From: Pelobates cultripes
Lineage: Eukaryota; Chordata; Amphibia; Anura; Pelobatidae
DNA: 64,000 bases
NCBI GenBank assembly: GCA_933207985.1
Contig: OW240916.1
Coordinates: 311,412,767 to 311,476,766, forward strand
Reading direction: 5' to 3'
Positions within the stretch are counted from its first letter, which is position 1, and each line of letters opens with the position of its first letter. Under the pieces are notes generated by a model that worked only from the letters and a program-made list of their open reading frames with translations, made no database searches and was not told the origin of the DNA. A program made the position numbers and the translations under genes. Positions 34,432-46,170 of the stretch are shown in pieces.

Positions 34432-34583
34432 TAATTCTTTAGTATTATGTGTGAAACTCAGTGAGTTCCAGGTGGTATCATACAACATGGACGAAGAAAG
34501 AAAATTCAAGGTCCCAATGGTCTGCAACAGGAAGCAGAAAAGGAAAAGGTGAAGAGCCATAGTGAGTATTATATTCTTTTGTT
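34432..34583 (-). other. Candidate exon with signal-peptide-like ORF (weak)
   Basis: On the minus strand a TTTTTTTCTGCCTAG acceptor-like site is followed after 23 nt by an ATG at 34560. The ORF MALHLFLFCFLLQTIGTLNF has a hydrophobic core like a signal peptide, and after exactly 43 codons there is a GTATGT donor-like site (34431 downward). The ORF reads on for another 34 codons past that site. No homologue is recognised and no second exon was found. Chance occurrence in AT-rich DNA is quite possible. Confidence 0.15.
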
Positions 34584-34739
34584 CTAGGCAGAAAAAAATG
34601 TTTTATTGACCTGACACACGAAGAATGGACTAGTGGATAGTTAGAGCAAATGCATCTTCTAATGTATTATGTTCACATGTAGGAATAATTTTTTTCCTAT
34701 AATGCAGAAAAAATAAACATATATCAAAACTCTTAGACT
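34584..34739. other. Unassigned spacer
   Basis: AT-rich; nothing seen. Confidence 0.4.
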
Positions 34740-34945
34740 CACGGGTGGTTCTGGGCCTACTTGCTAGCAACAGTTCCGTTACCGGCAGGTGACGCCCTTC
34801 CTAACCAGCTTCCCACCGTGTCCCTGTCTTATGAGGGACTAGACAAAAGCCTGGAGCCGGAGCTGATCGAGCATATGCCACCCTCTAGGGGCAGAGCGGC
34901 CATCCAGCTCCATCCTTCTTTGGGAAGTGGAAAATGGCACTAAAA
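34740..34945. repeat. GC-rich island, origin unknown
   Basis: A 200-bp GC-richer block (ACTCACGGGTGGTTCTGGGC...GGGAAGTGGAAAATGG) in AT-rich DNA. It could be the 5' end of a LINE. The 60-codon ORF across it is not recognisable. Confidence 0.3.
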
Positions 34946-36630
34946 ACTGAATTTACCACTACACAATGGGAAAAAAAAGTGTGACTTAGTGCACCAAAAC
35001 ATCTGGTCCCTCTGTTCTGTTCCTACTCTGCAAATTTGGTTTATTAGGATAAAAGACTCAGGGTAATAGAGGTTTAGTGCTTCAGGCCGCACCCAGACAT
35101 GATTTGGTCCTAATGGATAGTCCCAACAGCATCTGAAGACTTTCAGGATGCCTAGGACAGCCCCCGACTTGCCCAATATTGACAAACCAAGTTTTCGAAT
35201 TGGATTTTACAGCCACTCGATCCTGACGTCTACCCATATCCTCCCAATTCCTAGTTATTTTTTTCTCTCTCTTTCTCTTCTCTCTTTACCTCTTCCAACA
35301 TATTCCCCAAGGATTAGTCCAGGGTTTATAATTATCACAATTCTGATCATATTCTGATCTGACTTAAAATCAAAATTTGTTTTATGCAAGTTTTACTGGA
35401 ATGCAAAACAAATCGTGATGACAAACTCAATGAAACAGATATTGACAAAAAAAAAAAAACACAACTCAATTATAAAAGAAGAATATGTGTATGTGTCACA
35501 GCTCCACTGATTGGACTAATGCAAAAAGTCTAAATTAGTCTGAAAACAGTCTCCAGAAAAATATTATAATAGGAAGAATATATACTCAGCATTTTCAAAT
35601 AATAATAATAATAATAATCATATTAATCCCTACATATGTTACCTCTAACTAATCACTAGGGGTCACAGTTACTGTGCTTATAACACTCATATAGCATCTA
35701 AATCCGCCCAGGCTCACATTCACTAAAACAAACAGCTCTACATATAATATCCTAAACTGTTTACAGAGAGCTTACGTGCCCAGAGGTCGGTGGGTGTAAA
35801 GAAACAAATTCTGAAAACTATGTCCAAGACCAGTTGCTCCCTGTACTAGCTCTGGCCAAAAGGCTACTAAGTAAACATATCCCTATTAATTTGCCAGCCA
35901 CCCTGAACATAGCACAATAATCAATATAGTGGACACATTGAAGGGGAAAAGAAAATAAGCGGACTCTACGCAAGTTTCACCTGCTAGGCCAGGATCGTGA
36001 GGGTGATCTTTATTTTTAATATTTCAAACTGAAAGACTCAAACCCCTTGGTTTTGTAAACTCTAGGGACTGCATTAAAATTATTTTGCAGCCTTTGATGT
36101 AAATTTATTTGCAACAAAAAATGTAATGTGACATTTCAATTCAGTTTATACAAAACATCCAACACACTGAATAAGTAAAAATAAAAACCTACAAACAAAC
36201 AAGTAAATGTAATAAAAAATGTAGCAGCCACAATATAACTCTCCTCCACTAATGACGTACCTATCACCACGGTAAAAACATTTAAGAGGGCAGGAGAGCA
36301 TGTATAATTATTATTAACTATATAATTATTGTCTAATTCACAAATCTTGTCAATTGCTTCATAGAACTGCACACCTATCCTGCTCCCTTAGTAGCTCCCA
36401 CTGTGTGGGTATAGGTGCAGTGTGGTACATTCTATGGTAACCCCTGGCACCAACTCCACATGAAGTAGTACCCAACTCCAACTCCAATTACCCATTCCCA
36501 GCCAGATACTGTGGCGAGAACAGACAGGACGAGACCTAAAAATGGCAACTAAATACTAAGGAAACATATTACCTCTTGCTGCTACCCACTGCCACCAGGT
36601 GCTATATTAACATCAGGTGCCCAGAATGCA
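34946..36630. other. Unassigned
   Basis: Contains an AAT run at about 35597-35618 and short ORFs. The 35640-36000 part is GC-richer and may be repeat-derived, but no motif is readable. Confidence 0.35.
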
Positions 36631-36890
36631 GAATAAGTATTAGTGAGCTTATAGGTGTGTGTCTTATTGAGCTTGTGTGTGTGTGTTGTAGTAATCTTGT
36701 AAGTGTATCTACATATTAATAAGTGTATTGTGTGTGTTTCAGTAAGATATATGTATGTGTTTGTGTGTGTGTGTTTATTAGGGAACTTATGTATGTGTAT
36801 GTTTCAATAAATTTGTGTGTTTGTGTTAGTGGACGTATGTGTGTGTTAGTGGACGTTTATTACGCTTATGTGTACAAGTATGTGTATATG
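36631..36890. repeat. TGTG-rich minisatellite
   Basis: Degenerate units of the form TTAGTGGACGTATGTGTGTG and GTGTGTGTTTCAGTAA. Similar in composition to 20.5-20.76 kb. Confidence 0.7.
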
Positions 36891-37023
36891 CTCACAATAT
36901 AATTACATTGTCCCCTAGAATTCCTAGCAAGGGCTAGTATTTTGAAATAATAGTAAATTATGTATGAACTTGAGTTAGAACAAATCTAGAATAGGCTAAA
37001 CCTTAAACAAAGTACCATATTTT
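36891..37023. other. Unassigned spacer
   Basis: AT-rich, nothing seen. Confidence 0.4.
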
Positions 37024-37783
37024 TCCATGTATAATAAGACGACCTCTATTTTTTGCGCCCAAAATTAAGAAATACCTATTTTAAAGATCTATAGCAGTGA
37101 TGGCTAACCTTAACACCATACATTGTTTCTGGACTACATTTCCCATGATGCTCAGTTAGCTTTTAGACTCAAAAGGTTAGCCATCATTGATCTATAGCAG
37201 AGAAATTTAGTTTGGCTGATCAGGATCCCCCATCGTTCCCAGGTCTCCTCACACTGCTGTAAGCCGCTCCCTGAGGTCCGGTCACATTCGGACAATGGTT
37301 CCCTGGATCACTGTCCTGCTATTGATAGCAACAATGCCCTCTGCTCCCCGTACCCTACGGGGGATGTCTGGGCAAGGCCTCACTCTGCGGCGTCTATCTG
37401 TAGTCCAGACCCATGAGGTCTTGGTGTAGTCCAGAGTGATGCAAGGAAGCATGCGGTTGAGCAAGATCTCCCAGACCCACGCAGGTCGCAGATGTGTACA
37501 ACACAGCCAGGAACCTGGCAGTAGCGAACCTAAAAGTCAGCTGAGTATTCTGTCAGCAAGCAGCCACATTTTGTGCCCAAATTGCGCTGAGTAAGTACTT
37601 TATTTGGCTAAATAATTAGATTTTTGAAGGAGCTACAGCCACATGCAACTAGCTTGGTTGGCTGTCAGGCCCTGTGCACAGGTGGTTTTTTTAACCCATG
37701 CAGTGACATTATGTGTATAAGTGGACCCCCAAGTTTAGACTAATATTTTGAAAAAAAACAGTCTTATACATGGAAAAATACTA
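37024..37783. mobile_element. TIR DNA transposon, ~760 bp, non-coding
   Basis: The left end (from 37024) reads TACCATATTTTTCCATGTAT and the right end reads GTCTTATACATGGAAAAATA, near-perfect inverted repeats over about 23 bp. TA at both outer edges is compatible with a TA duplication (mariner-like), but the superfamily is uncertain. It contains a nested hAT MITE. Confidence 0.65.
37087..37197. mobile_element. Nested 95-bp hAT MITE with 8-bp target duplication
   Basis: The element 37095-37189 has ends CAGTGATGGCTAACCTT and complementary AAGGTTAGCCATCATTG. An exact ATCTATAG duplication flanks it (37087-37094, 37190-37197). It also carries GGACTACATTTCCCATGATG. Confidence 0.92.
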
Positions 37784-38859
37784 TTAAAAATATATACAAC
37801 TCTGTGAAATGTGCTGTTCTGGATATCAAAGACTACATGTTGCAACATCATAATTCAGTAATACAGAGATGAAGTGAAAATGGAGTAAATTATTTATTTT
37901 ATACCTGGATAAAATTGCTCCCATCTGAGAATATTTATGTGTATTCTCTGTAAATCATTCTCATATCATTCTCATTGAATTACGTGAGATGATGCATGTT
38001 TCACATTAGCAATATAGTAGTTCTGTGGTTCGCTCACAGTGTGTCCACCTTCGGAATTGAACACCACAGAGTATGGGGATATTAATAAGGATTATAAACT
38101 GCAATTACTTTCCAGTGGAACAGCTTCTTTTATTTATGATAAGTTCCTATATACTTTAGACATTCAACTGTAAGATTATTCATCATTAGATTCATAAAGT
38201 ATGTATAAAATATGTCAATCTTTCATGGGGATATTCCACACTCCTGGATATGCATTAGATAAATGGAGTTATGTATAAATAACATAATGTAGAAAGGTGC
38301 AATCATATATGACATCACTACAAACTAATAAGTTTTATGATAGAAATTGTTCTTTGGATGGATGTACGGCTTGGTAAAGAGTTATGTGTAAAATTTAGTG
38401 TGTAAGCAAAATATGTATAAATATGGTTCTAAGGACAAAACAATAAACTTGTGGTCAATCACACACTCACTGATACGAGGTTGAAGCTTAAATCAAAGCA
38501 TTGTAAATCCCAAAAAGGCACTGCACACGGCCAATAAAATAGTGCGTGTCCCACTTGTGAAACTGAGGACCTGAGGTGGCCACATCTCTTGTAACAGTAA
38601 ATGTAGGCATTGATGTAGGTAATGTAGACTTTCCTCATGGCCCACTGGTGCATCCAGTCTTATCTTGTTGTCCAATTAAAGTCTGTTTTTTCTACTACAG
38701 AGTTCGGAATGTTCATTTCTACATTTAAATCAAAACATGCGGAGGGCAACTAAGATGTGTAAAAATCTCAAGGGAGAATCTTTGCATCATGGTAAGACAT
38801 TTCATTGGTGATGATCACTCTCTAAATACATAAATAATCTAAGGGTAGCTGCACACATT
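37784..38859. other. Unassigned
   Basis: AT-rich. Overlapping minus-strand ORFs near 38459-38675 show no motif. Confidence 0.4.
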
Positions 38860-38940
38860 ATAATTATCAGCATTTATACAGAGCCAACATATTCAACATC
38901 GCTTTACAATTCTAGAAAGGGGATATTTAGAGGTGATTTG
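38860..38940 (-). repeat. L2-like 3' tail fragment
   Basis: CAGCATTTATACAGAGCCAA followed by CATCGCTTTACAATTCTAGA is the reverse of the GCGCTTTACAAT...GGCGCTATATAA end at 26.3 kb. Confidence 0.55.
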
Positions 38941-39840
38941 TATATAGCTTAGTGTCTTGCCCAATGACACTTACTGGTAAAGTGACTGGGATTTAAATCT
39001 GGGTTTACTAGTTCTAAGGCTGCAATGTGATCACTGCTCTAACTAGCTGATATATTGTGAAATAACTCAGTGTAATACGTTTTAAACAGAAATGCTGGCC
39101 ATATTTCATAAGCTGGGAATAAACACAAATGTAGGAATTATAATGTAATTTTCCCTTGAAACCTAAATTTAAAATTGGTGCAAATTATATAATCTCTTAA
39201 TCCACTAACAGGATTCAGAGCCCATATGTCATCTCTACGTTGACAGCCAAATCCAATATAGACAATATAACTGCAGCTTCCACATTATATCCTCTCAAGA
39301 TAGCAGTTGGTCACTTAGAAACTCAGTGGAGTTAGTGTGAAATTTTTGATTTCCCTACAACAGAATTTACCCCACTTCCTAAAGATGATGGAAGTTTGAA
39401 TTGCTTCTACCTGCGTTAAAGCTAGCAGGGAATGAGTTGAGTTCTTTTATCCGACTTGCAAAGTCTTAAAGTAAAGTCACCAATGGGCACAGTCTTAAAG
39501 TAATGTCACCAATAGAGACTTTTTAAGGGATAAACATTACTAAGTAAGGCTAATACTTTGAAAGCCACAAGTGAGTCCTTCTTGAAAGACAGCTATGCAT
39601 ATCATGAGTTGTGAAATTATTTATTTATGGGACATTATCATTGTCAGACCCACTCTAAAACTGAGTAGATCGCAGCAAGGTCTTTTAGTGAAGGTCATCA
39701 GTTATCAAACTGCATTCCAAGTTTATATTACCTTTGATCTTCCACAGGAAAATTGTGTTGGTTGTTTATACATGTTCTCTGTTAGAGACTATTAGAAAAT
39801 GCAACCAGTCTCTTTTATGGCAACTCCCACTTTACATATA
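38941..39840. other. Unassigned
   Basis: A CACCAATGGGCACAGTCTTA / CACCAATAGAG duplication of about 35 bp occurs near 39460-39515. Otherwise featureless. Confidence 0.4.
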
Positions 39841-39844
39841 TCAT

Positions 39845-40235
39845 ATATGAGATTAACCCACTTACTTGCAGAAAAAAATCCATCTGGGGATCTCTGCACT
39901 ACATGGCTAAATATGGCCCTGGGATGAGGCACCTGTGACAGGGAGGGGTGCAAAACCAAAGAGTTGTCTAGACTCCCAAATATATGAAACCAGGAGGCTG
40001 CACTCACCTGTACAGGCATAAATGGGGTGCTGCTGGGGACCAATTTATACAATACACAAGATCCCGCACACTCACTTATCCACTTAATAGCAACTTCAAT
40101 GTTGACAGATTTTATTAGTTTTTAGTAAAACACCTAATCTAGGCAAAAATAATGTGGGTTTTGTTACATTTTATGACCATACATTGCATAAGCCTGACAC
40201 AATGTCAATGTACCCCATCTTTGGGGTATATAGTA
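39845..40235. repeat. Dispersed repeat family B, copy 2 (order A-B)
   Basis: Block A (GAGGCACCTGTGACAGGGAG...GACTCCCAAATATAT) precedes block B (TGCTGCTGGGGACC...ATACACAAGATCC...GTACCCCATCTTTGG). The order is reversed relative to 23.43-23.80 kb while the orientation is the same. Confidence 0.7.
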
Positions 40236-40327
40236 GACTTGCACACATGGTTTCAAACAATTTGTGATTTGTAGAAATTGTGAGCGGAAATATAATTAAT
40301 CAGAGAAAATAACATTTTATTTTTCAT
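40236..40327. other. Spacer ending in CT run
   Basis: Short AT-rich gap leading into the CT microsatellite that hosts the next element. Confidence 0.4.
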
Positions 40328-40658
40328 CTCTCTCTTAGAGATGTTGCGAACCGTCCGCGAACTTCTGGCGAACGGTTCGCCACGGTTCGCCACAAACCGT
40401 TCGCGGCGAACTCCGGTCAGCTGACACATCCCGGCCAATCTCCAGCAGACCCTCCCTCCCAGACCCTCCTACTTCCTGGACAGCATTCATGTTGAAGGCG
40501 GCTTCAACATGGATGCTGTCCAGGAGGTGGGTGGGTCTGGGAGGGAGGGTCTGCCGGAGATTGGCAGGGATGTGTCAGCTGACCGGAGTTCGCCGCGAAC
40601 GGTTCATGGCGAACCGCGGCGAACCGTTCACGAGAAGTTCGCGTACGGTTCGCGACAT

Positions 40659-40671
<13 letters not shown>
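40328..40671. mobile_element. Palindromic hAT-type MITE, second copy
   Basis: The element 40336-40663 begins TAGAGATGTTGCGAACCGTC and ends GTTCGCGACATCTCTA. CTCTCTCT flanks it on both sides (40328-40335, 40664-40671), consistent with an 8-bp duplication but inside a CT microsatellite. Long arms share AGCAGACCCTCCCTCCCAGA and its complement with the element at 10166. Many CGAACGGTT-type motifs occur in the arms. Confidence 0.82.
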
Positions 40672-40701
<30 letters not shown>

Positions 40702-40702
40702 T
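40664..40702. repeat. CT/TA microsatellite
   Basis: CT run followed by TATATATATA. Confidence 0.9.
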
Positions 40703-41092
40703 TTGCAAGTTCACTGCAGCCTTCCCGTACTATCTCTTGCTTCCATTCAGTTTTTACAGTGGTTACACTTTTTAGTGATTACAAATAACCAATTAACTTT
40801 CTCCATTCTGTTTTTATTAATCTGTTTCCCTTTTTAATCTCCATTTAAGATATAAACGATATATATATATGATCCATTTTTACTTTGAATAGTATGTATT
40901 TGAGTACTATCTATTCTGTAGTCTTACCCAATGCCCTTTAGTTTGCAGGTTCACTTCAGCCTTCCCGTATTATGTCTTGTTTTTATAAGTCAAATTGTCA
41001 TCAAAATTGCTTGTATGTCTTGTAATCCCATTGTACAGAACAGCAAATATTGTTGGAACTATATAAATCCTATATATATATATATATATATA
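40703..41092 (+). repeat. L2-like 3' UTR, plus copy of an inverted pair
   Basis: Contains TTACAGTGGTTACACTTTTT, TTTGAATAGTATGTATTTGA and ends CCATTGTACAGAACAGC...TATATAAATCC plus a TA run. It is the reverse complement of 43228-43605. A TGCAAGTTCACTGCAGCCTT stretch appears at the start and again (TGCAGGTTCACTTCAGCCTT) near 40944. Confidence 0.75.
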
Positions 41093-43224
41093 ATACAAAG
41101 AGGCGAGTAGCCTCTTAAGAAATGTTTAGGTGTTAGTGAATATGTAAAATAATGGTTTTGCTCAACACTCAAGGCTCACATGGCATGTTCCCCATGATGA
41201 AATTGATGTACAGGCTCCAAAGAAAAAGATGGTCCAGGAACGATTTTACATTAAAAAGTATAAAAGTGAATAAAACAAGCAGAGTAATTACACTGACACA
41301 TTTCACCAATTACAAGGTTTTCACAAAGTGTAATATATTCTATAACAGTATATCTTTTAAACCTCTTTATTGAGAAAAAACAGAAGACCACACATGAAGG
41401 AGAAGTGGAGTTTAAAGAAATATTATTAATGAAAAAAGCTTTTATTAAAATATATTAAGATGGCCTAAGGTAAATATGCCTGGACAACCGTGGCTAATGT
41501 CCGTTGAAGGGACTAAAAGTATTTAAGTTCCTAACACATATAGAATGTAAAGGAAAAAAAAAAAAAGGAAAAATAGAACAAAAGTAACTGCTACCTAGAT
41601 AAAATGTAACAACTGTAATAAGAGAATGATCCACTATGATTAGCAGAGGGGATAGACAGCTATTCTATGGCATCTCTATCATAAAGTACCTATCTAGGAG
41701 GGAACCTCTTTAATACCAAAATTCAGTATAAATGTTTTCATTTTCATGTATTTAGTAGAATGAAATCTAATCCATAAAGCCTCACTCACCCTCATTTAGA
41801 CTTTTTAAATGGTTATCAGTCTGTAGAGGACTGAATATCTCTGCCATAAGCTACTAGTCACTTAGATAAAAATGTAAAGGTGCTGAAAATGTAAGCTCTT
41901 TTTTTTTTTAAAAACAGTATAGTAAGTTTCAATGAGTCATATTATTCCTACAGTCAGCAATACATTAGCGTTTGGAAGACTGGAAAAGATTGCAATAGTC
42001 ATTTTAAAAACCTATATTTTAGAAATACAGGATTTAGCTGTATTTATTGTATGTGGGTATTGTGCTGAAATGCAGATATTATTTTTATACTATGTTGCCA
42101 TTTTTAGTAAACTATACTGCTATTGATGCCTTCCGGGTCAATACAAAAACTTATAAGCAGAGTATGTGACTAATAATATTTATATATTTTGACACACCTG
42201 ATACATGTGAGAAAACGTGAACATAAATATTTTTTACGTTTATAGGCAAAACAATCTATACACAAAATCGATGTGCTATGTTACGTTTACAAGCTATGCA
42301 TTTCTTGCTTTAAATAAATGCTATGCTAATATTTTTTTCAATCAAAAACTACTAGGTAGTGAAGGGGTTAATTGCTAAATACTAAAATACAAGGAACTAA
42401 ATGTAGTTCATGAAAAATAGCTACACGTATACTATACATTTGTTTAGATAGATCGACTATTTTTGAAAGAAGAATGTAATCACAATGTTCATCTTCAGAT
42501 AAAATGACAGAATCTCTTCATTGTAAATTGTTGTGGAATTGTAGCATTCTGAATAAATCTGCCACTTTCGGTTTATCTGCTTTGTGATGCCCCATCAGTC
42601 AAGGGGTGAATATAACAAAAGTTTTTGTAAGGTGAGCTGACACACATCATATCCAACAAAATGTGCTCTGAATGACAGATCCAATTGTTTTGTGATAGTA
42701 GATATGTATTTTTTTTCTCCATGTATCTTTTGGAATTATGCCAGTGTGTCACAAATAATCTCTCTTGGTAGTACTATGTCTTGTTAAAATTCTTTTTATG
42801 GACAGCTTTATCTAATGGAATATCCGGGTATGCTAAAAGTGTTTTATACTGTTCCTCCAAGGCACCATAGCTGTTTTTTGGGGGTTTTAATTGGTTTTAT
42901 TATTTTGATGTGTCTTTCTGTTTGGGGAACAAATAGTATCACAACATTGCTTGTAGATATGTTTAATAAAGATAGACCCAGCACCCCCCCTTTATATATC
43001 TCACTAAATCATTACTATTAAATGTAAAAAAAAATTGAAAGTGTATTTTTTTTTCTAAATTGTGCTTTTTGAAACATTGTTTAAAAGGCGTTTGTTTTCA
43101 TGTTTGTAACAGTAGGTTCCTCTTCTCTTTAGACAGAAAGATGGTAGATTGTATTTGACTTATGTTTATATTGATTAACACTGTATAAATCTCAGAGGCA
43201 TCAGATCTATTGTTCAAAATGTCA
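41093..43224. other. AT-rich DNA between inverted L2 tails
   Basis: No element ends or coding motif. Short ORFs at 41932-42126 and 42815-43021 are AT-driven. Confidence 0.4.
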
Positions 43225-43227
43225 TTT

Positions 43228-43420
43228 TTAGGATTTATAAAGTGCCAACAATATTTGCAGTTCTGTACAATGGGATCATACAAATCATTTTAATGACAAG
43301 TTGACTTATAAAAACAAGAGATAATACGGGAAGGCTGAAGTGAACTTGCAAACTAAAGGGCAGTGGGTAAGACTACAGAATAAATAGTGCTCAAATACAT
43401 ACTATTCAAAGTAAAAATGT

Positions 43421-43467
<47 letters not shown>

Positions 43468-43605
43468 GGCATAGTACTTATACAGTTTAGATCTTAAATG
43501 GAGATTAAAGAATGAAACAGATTAATAAAAACAGAATGGAGAAAGTTAATTGGTTATTTTTAATCACTAAAAAGTGTAACCACTGTAAAAACTGAATGAG
43601 GGGTA
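43228..43605 (-). repeat. L2-like 3' UTR, minus copy of an inverted pair
   Basis: GGATTTATAAAGTGCCAACA, CTGTACAATGGGATCATACA and GGGAAGGCTGAAGTGAACTT are the complement of the 40.7-41.1 kb copy. A TA run of about 40 bp sits at 43424-43464. Confidence 0.75.
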
Positions 43606-45462
43606 AGAAAGGAATGGGAGGTCTATAAAATGCATCCCTGTCATATAAAGGGTGCTAGGGGAATGCCAAATCTCTCTGATGCAAATTTTACCCAGAATTA
43701 TATGTGGACAACAAAAATAACTGCATTCCTAAACATTAAAAGTAAATATTTTATATGCAACAAATTCAGTATAGTCTATAGTAATAAAAAGATTATTGAA
43801 TATATTCTCGAGGAGTTTAATACCAAAAAAAAAAAAAAATTGATTCTTCTAGCAGTGTAAATCATTTACAAGTTTATTTCACAGTAAAGATTGATGTCCA
43901 ATTGGTGCCTAATAAAGTTGTTCTGTTTAACAAGATATGGTGAGTGTAGAGGGACATCCAGTAATAAGGATAACTTATAGCAAAGATAATTTGTTTTTCA
44001 TTTTATTTGGGGGGTGGGAGGGAGGAGGGGGGCATTACACAATTCTGGTAACTGTTTACATGACCAATGCAGTCAGCAAGCCTTTTTTCTAATTTTTAAT
44101 TTTCAGCCATGTTAAACGGCTAGCTGGGAGCTCTTTTTAATGGCTAATTTAATATATCTCAAGTTGGCCATGCTGGCCTACCTGCTCTTTTCCAAGAAAA
44201 CACTGAGCCGGTTAACACAAAAAAAGAGAGTAATCAAATCACTGCAGCTTTATTGGAATGAGTAATATTGGCATAAGGAAGTGCACCACGTGGCGGAGCC
44301 AAAGCATCAACTCAAATGTATGCCTACAAGTTTGATAAAGTTATAGTAAAAATTATTTTAAATTATGGTGGTATTCATCAGAGTAGTCTCAAGTAATCAG
44401 TAGTAGCCCAGACTTTTCAGATATTTCTCTATCATGCAAACTGAATCATGCCAAATCTACCTGAGTTGATATTAAGAAAATATATGTATGTTATTGGGTA
44501 TGTTGAAACATTCAGTGTAAATAATAATTAACACTATATTTTTCTTTAATCTAACTTAAATATATAAAGATGCTCAAATGCAATTTAAACACATTAGTCA
44601 TTAAATTCATACAAGAAAGAGCAGATATAATTCTGTATTAATGTTAATATCATCACTATTAACCAACGCCTTCCCCATACAAATAAATCTAATCATCTAT
44701 TAGTGTTGTTGATTTTGGTTAAAGCAGTCGTATTAATGTGCATGTATTCAAACCTGTTCATAAAACTGGCTTCGATCAGAATGAAACCATGTGTACGTAA
44801 AGCTGTTATCATATGCTTTACTTATAAAATTTTTTACTGCTTTTAAAACATAATAGTGAGATAACGATTAATTATCTGCTAAAAATGTCATTTAAAAAAA
44901 GACAGTCATGCATTTGAGTCAAATTTACTTTTATTATACAATCTTGTCTTCGGCAAGTAAATTGTTGCCATGGATGTTTATGCAAGTCCCTCTAGGCATT
45001 TAGATTGAAAGGGAAGAACAGACTTGGCTGGATTAGATTTTGACAGGTCATCGCTGGATCACATCTTTACCATCTGTCAGCTCATGAAGAGTGTTAGAGG
45101 TTTTTGGCACGAACCTCCCAACAAATGCGCTCATCGGTTTTTGAATTGGATTTGAGTCTGAGAAATTTATTTTTTTTACTCGGAGATTTTCTTTTTTTGT
45201 TAAATGAAGAAATAAGAAAAATAAAAAATATACCCCTCAAGGCCGTACTTTTCTCACAATGCATAGCTCACTGTTATTTACAGTTGTAATCAAAATTATT
45301 CAACCCCCATTGAAAATCAGGTTTATTGTAAAACATTTACAGACTTTAAGCTGTTTGCAGTGAACAAATCAACCAAAAGCAACTGGCTCAACATAATGCG
45401 TACTTCAAGTGGTTTCCCCAAATTCAACTGAAAATGCAATTTATAACAAATTCTCCAGTCTG
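43606..45462. other. AT-rich stretch, nothing recognised
   Basis: Includes a short G-rich tract at about 44008-44032. No ORF with a motif. Confidence 0.4.
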
Positions 45463-45510
45463 TATTATCTCTAAATATAATCCCTTATACTACACTACAT
45501 TATCAATAAA
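45463..45510. repeat. 36-bp minisatellite, left edge
   Basis: First unit (TATCTCTAAATATAATCCCT...TACTACACTACAT) before the hAT-like insertion. It continues at 46171. Confidence 0.8.
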
Positions 45511-46170
45511 TAGAGTTGAGCGAGCCCGAACTGAAAAGTTCGGGTTCGTACCGAACAATAGGTTTTTTTGGGGACCCCGGACCTGAACACCGACATATCA
45601 CTGTATGTTCGGGTTGGAGTCCGGTGTTCGGCAATTTAATGGCGCGTTTTCAAAGGCTGCAGGGCAGCCAATCAACAAGCGTTTCACTCGTGTGCTCTTA
45701 GAAGCCATCACAGCCATGCCTACTAATGGCATGGCTGTGATTAGCCAGTGCAGCAGGTGACCCAGGCTCTGTATATAGGCTGGAATCGCGTAATGCCGCA
45801 CGCACATGCGGTCTTATTAGTGTAGGGAGAGGATGCTGCCGCTGATAGGGACAGCTTAGGAAAGAATTCTGCAAACTAGTACATTAGTGGGGTGGGATGC
45901 ACTTCATATCTGAGAGTCAAATAGAAGCTTCAAATACCACAGTTACATCAGAGTTTTAAAAAGTACTTTTTTTTTGGTGCGAAATAGTACATTAGTGGGG
46001 TAGTACATTAGTGGGGTGCACTTCGTATCTGAGAGTCAAATAGAAGCATCAAATAGTGCGCTTACTGTGCAGTTGCAAACATTCTAATTGTTCGAGCCCG
46101 AACCCGGACTTTTTGTCAAAGTTCGGCCGAACCCGCCGGACCGGAACATCCAGGTGTCCGCTCAACTCTA
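45511..46170. mobile_element. hAT-like element, 660 bp, inside the minisatellite
   Basis: Begins TAGAGTTGAGCGAGCCCGAA and ends CCGCTCAACTCTA; at least 12 bp of inverted terminal repeat. Flanking octamers TCAATAAA and TCTCTAAA are similar but not identical, and the host is a tandem array, so the duplication is uncertain. Inside are a perfect 14-bp hairpin (ATCACAGCCATGCC near 45708) and a ~55-bp internal direct repeat (ATCTGAGAGTCAAATAGAAG). No transposase. Confidence 0.7.
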
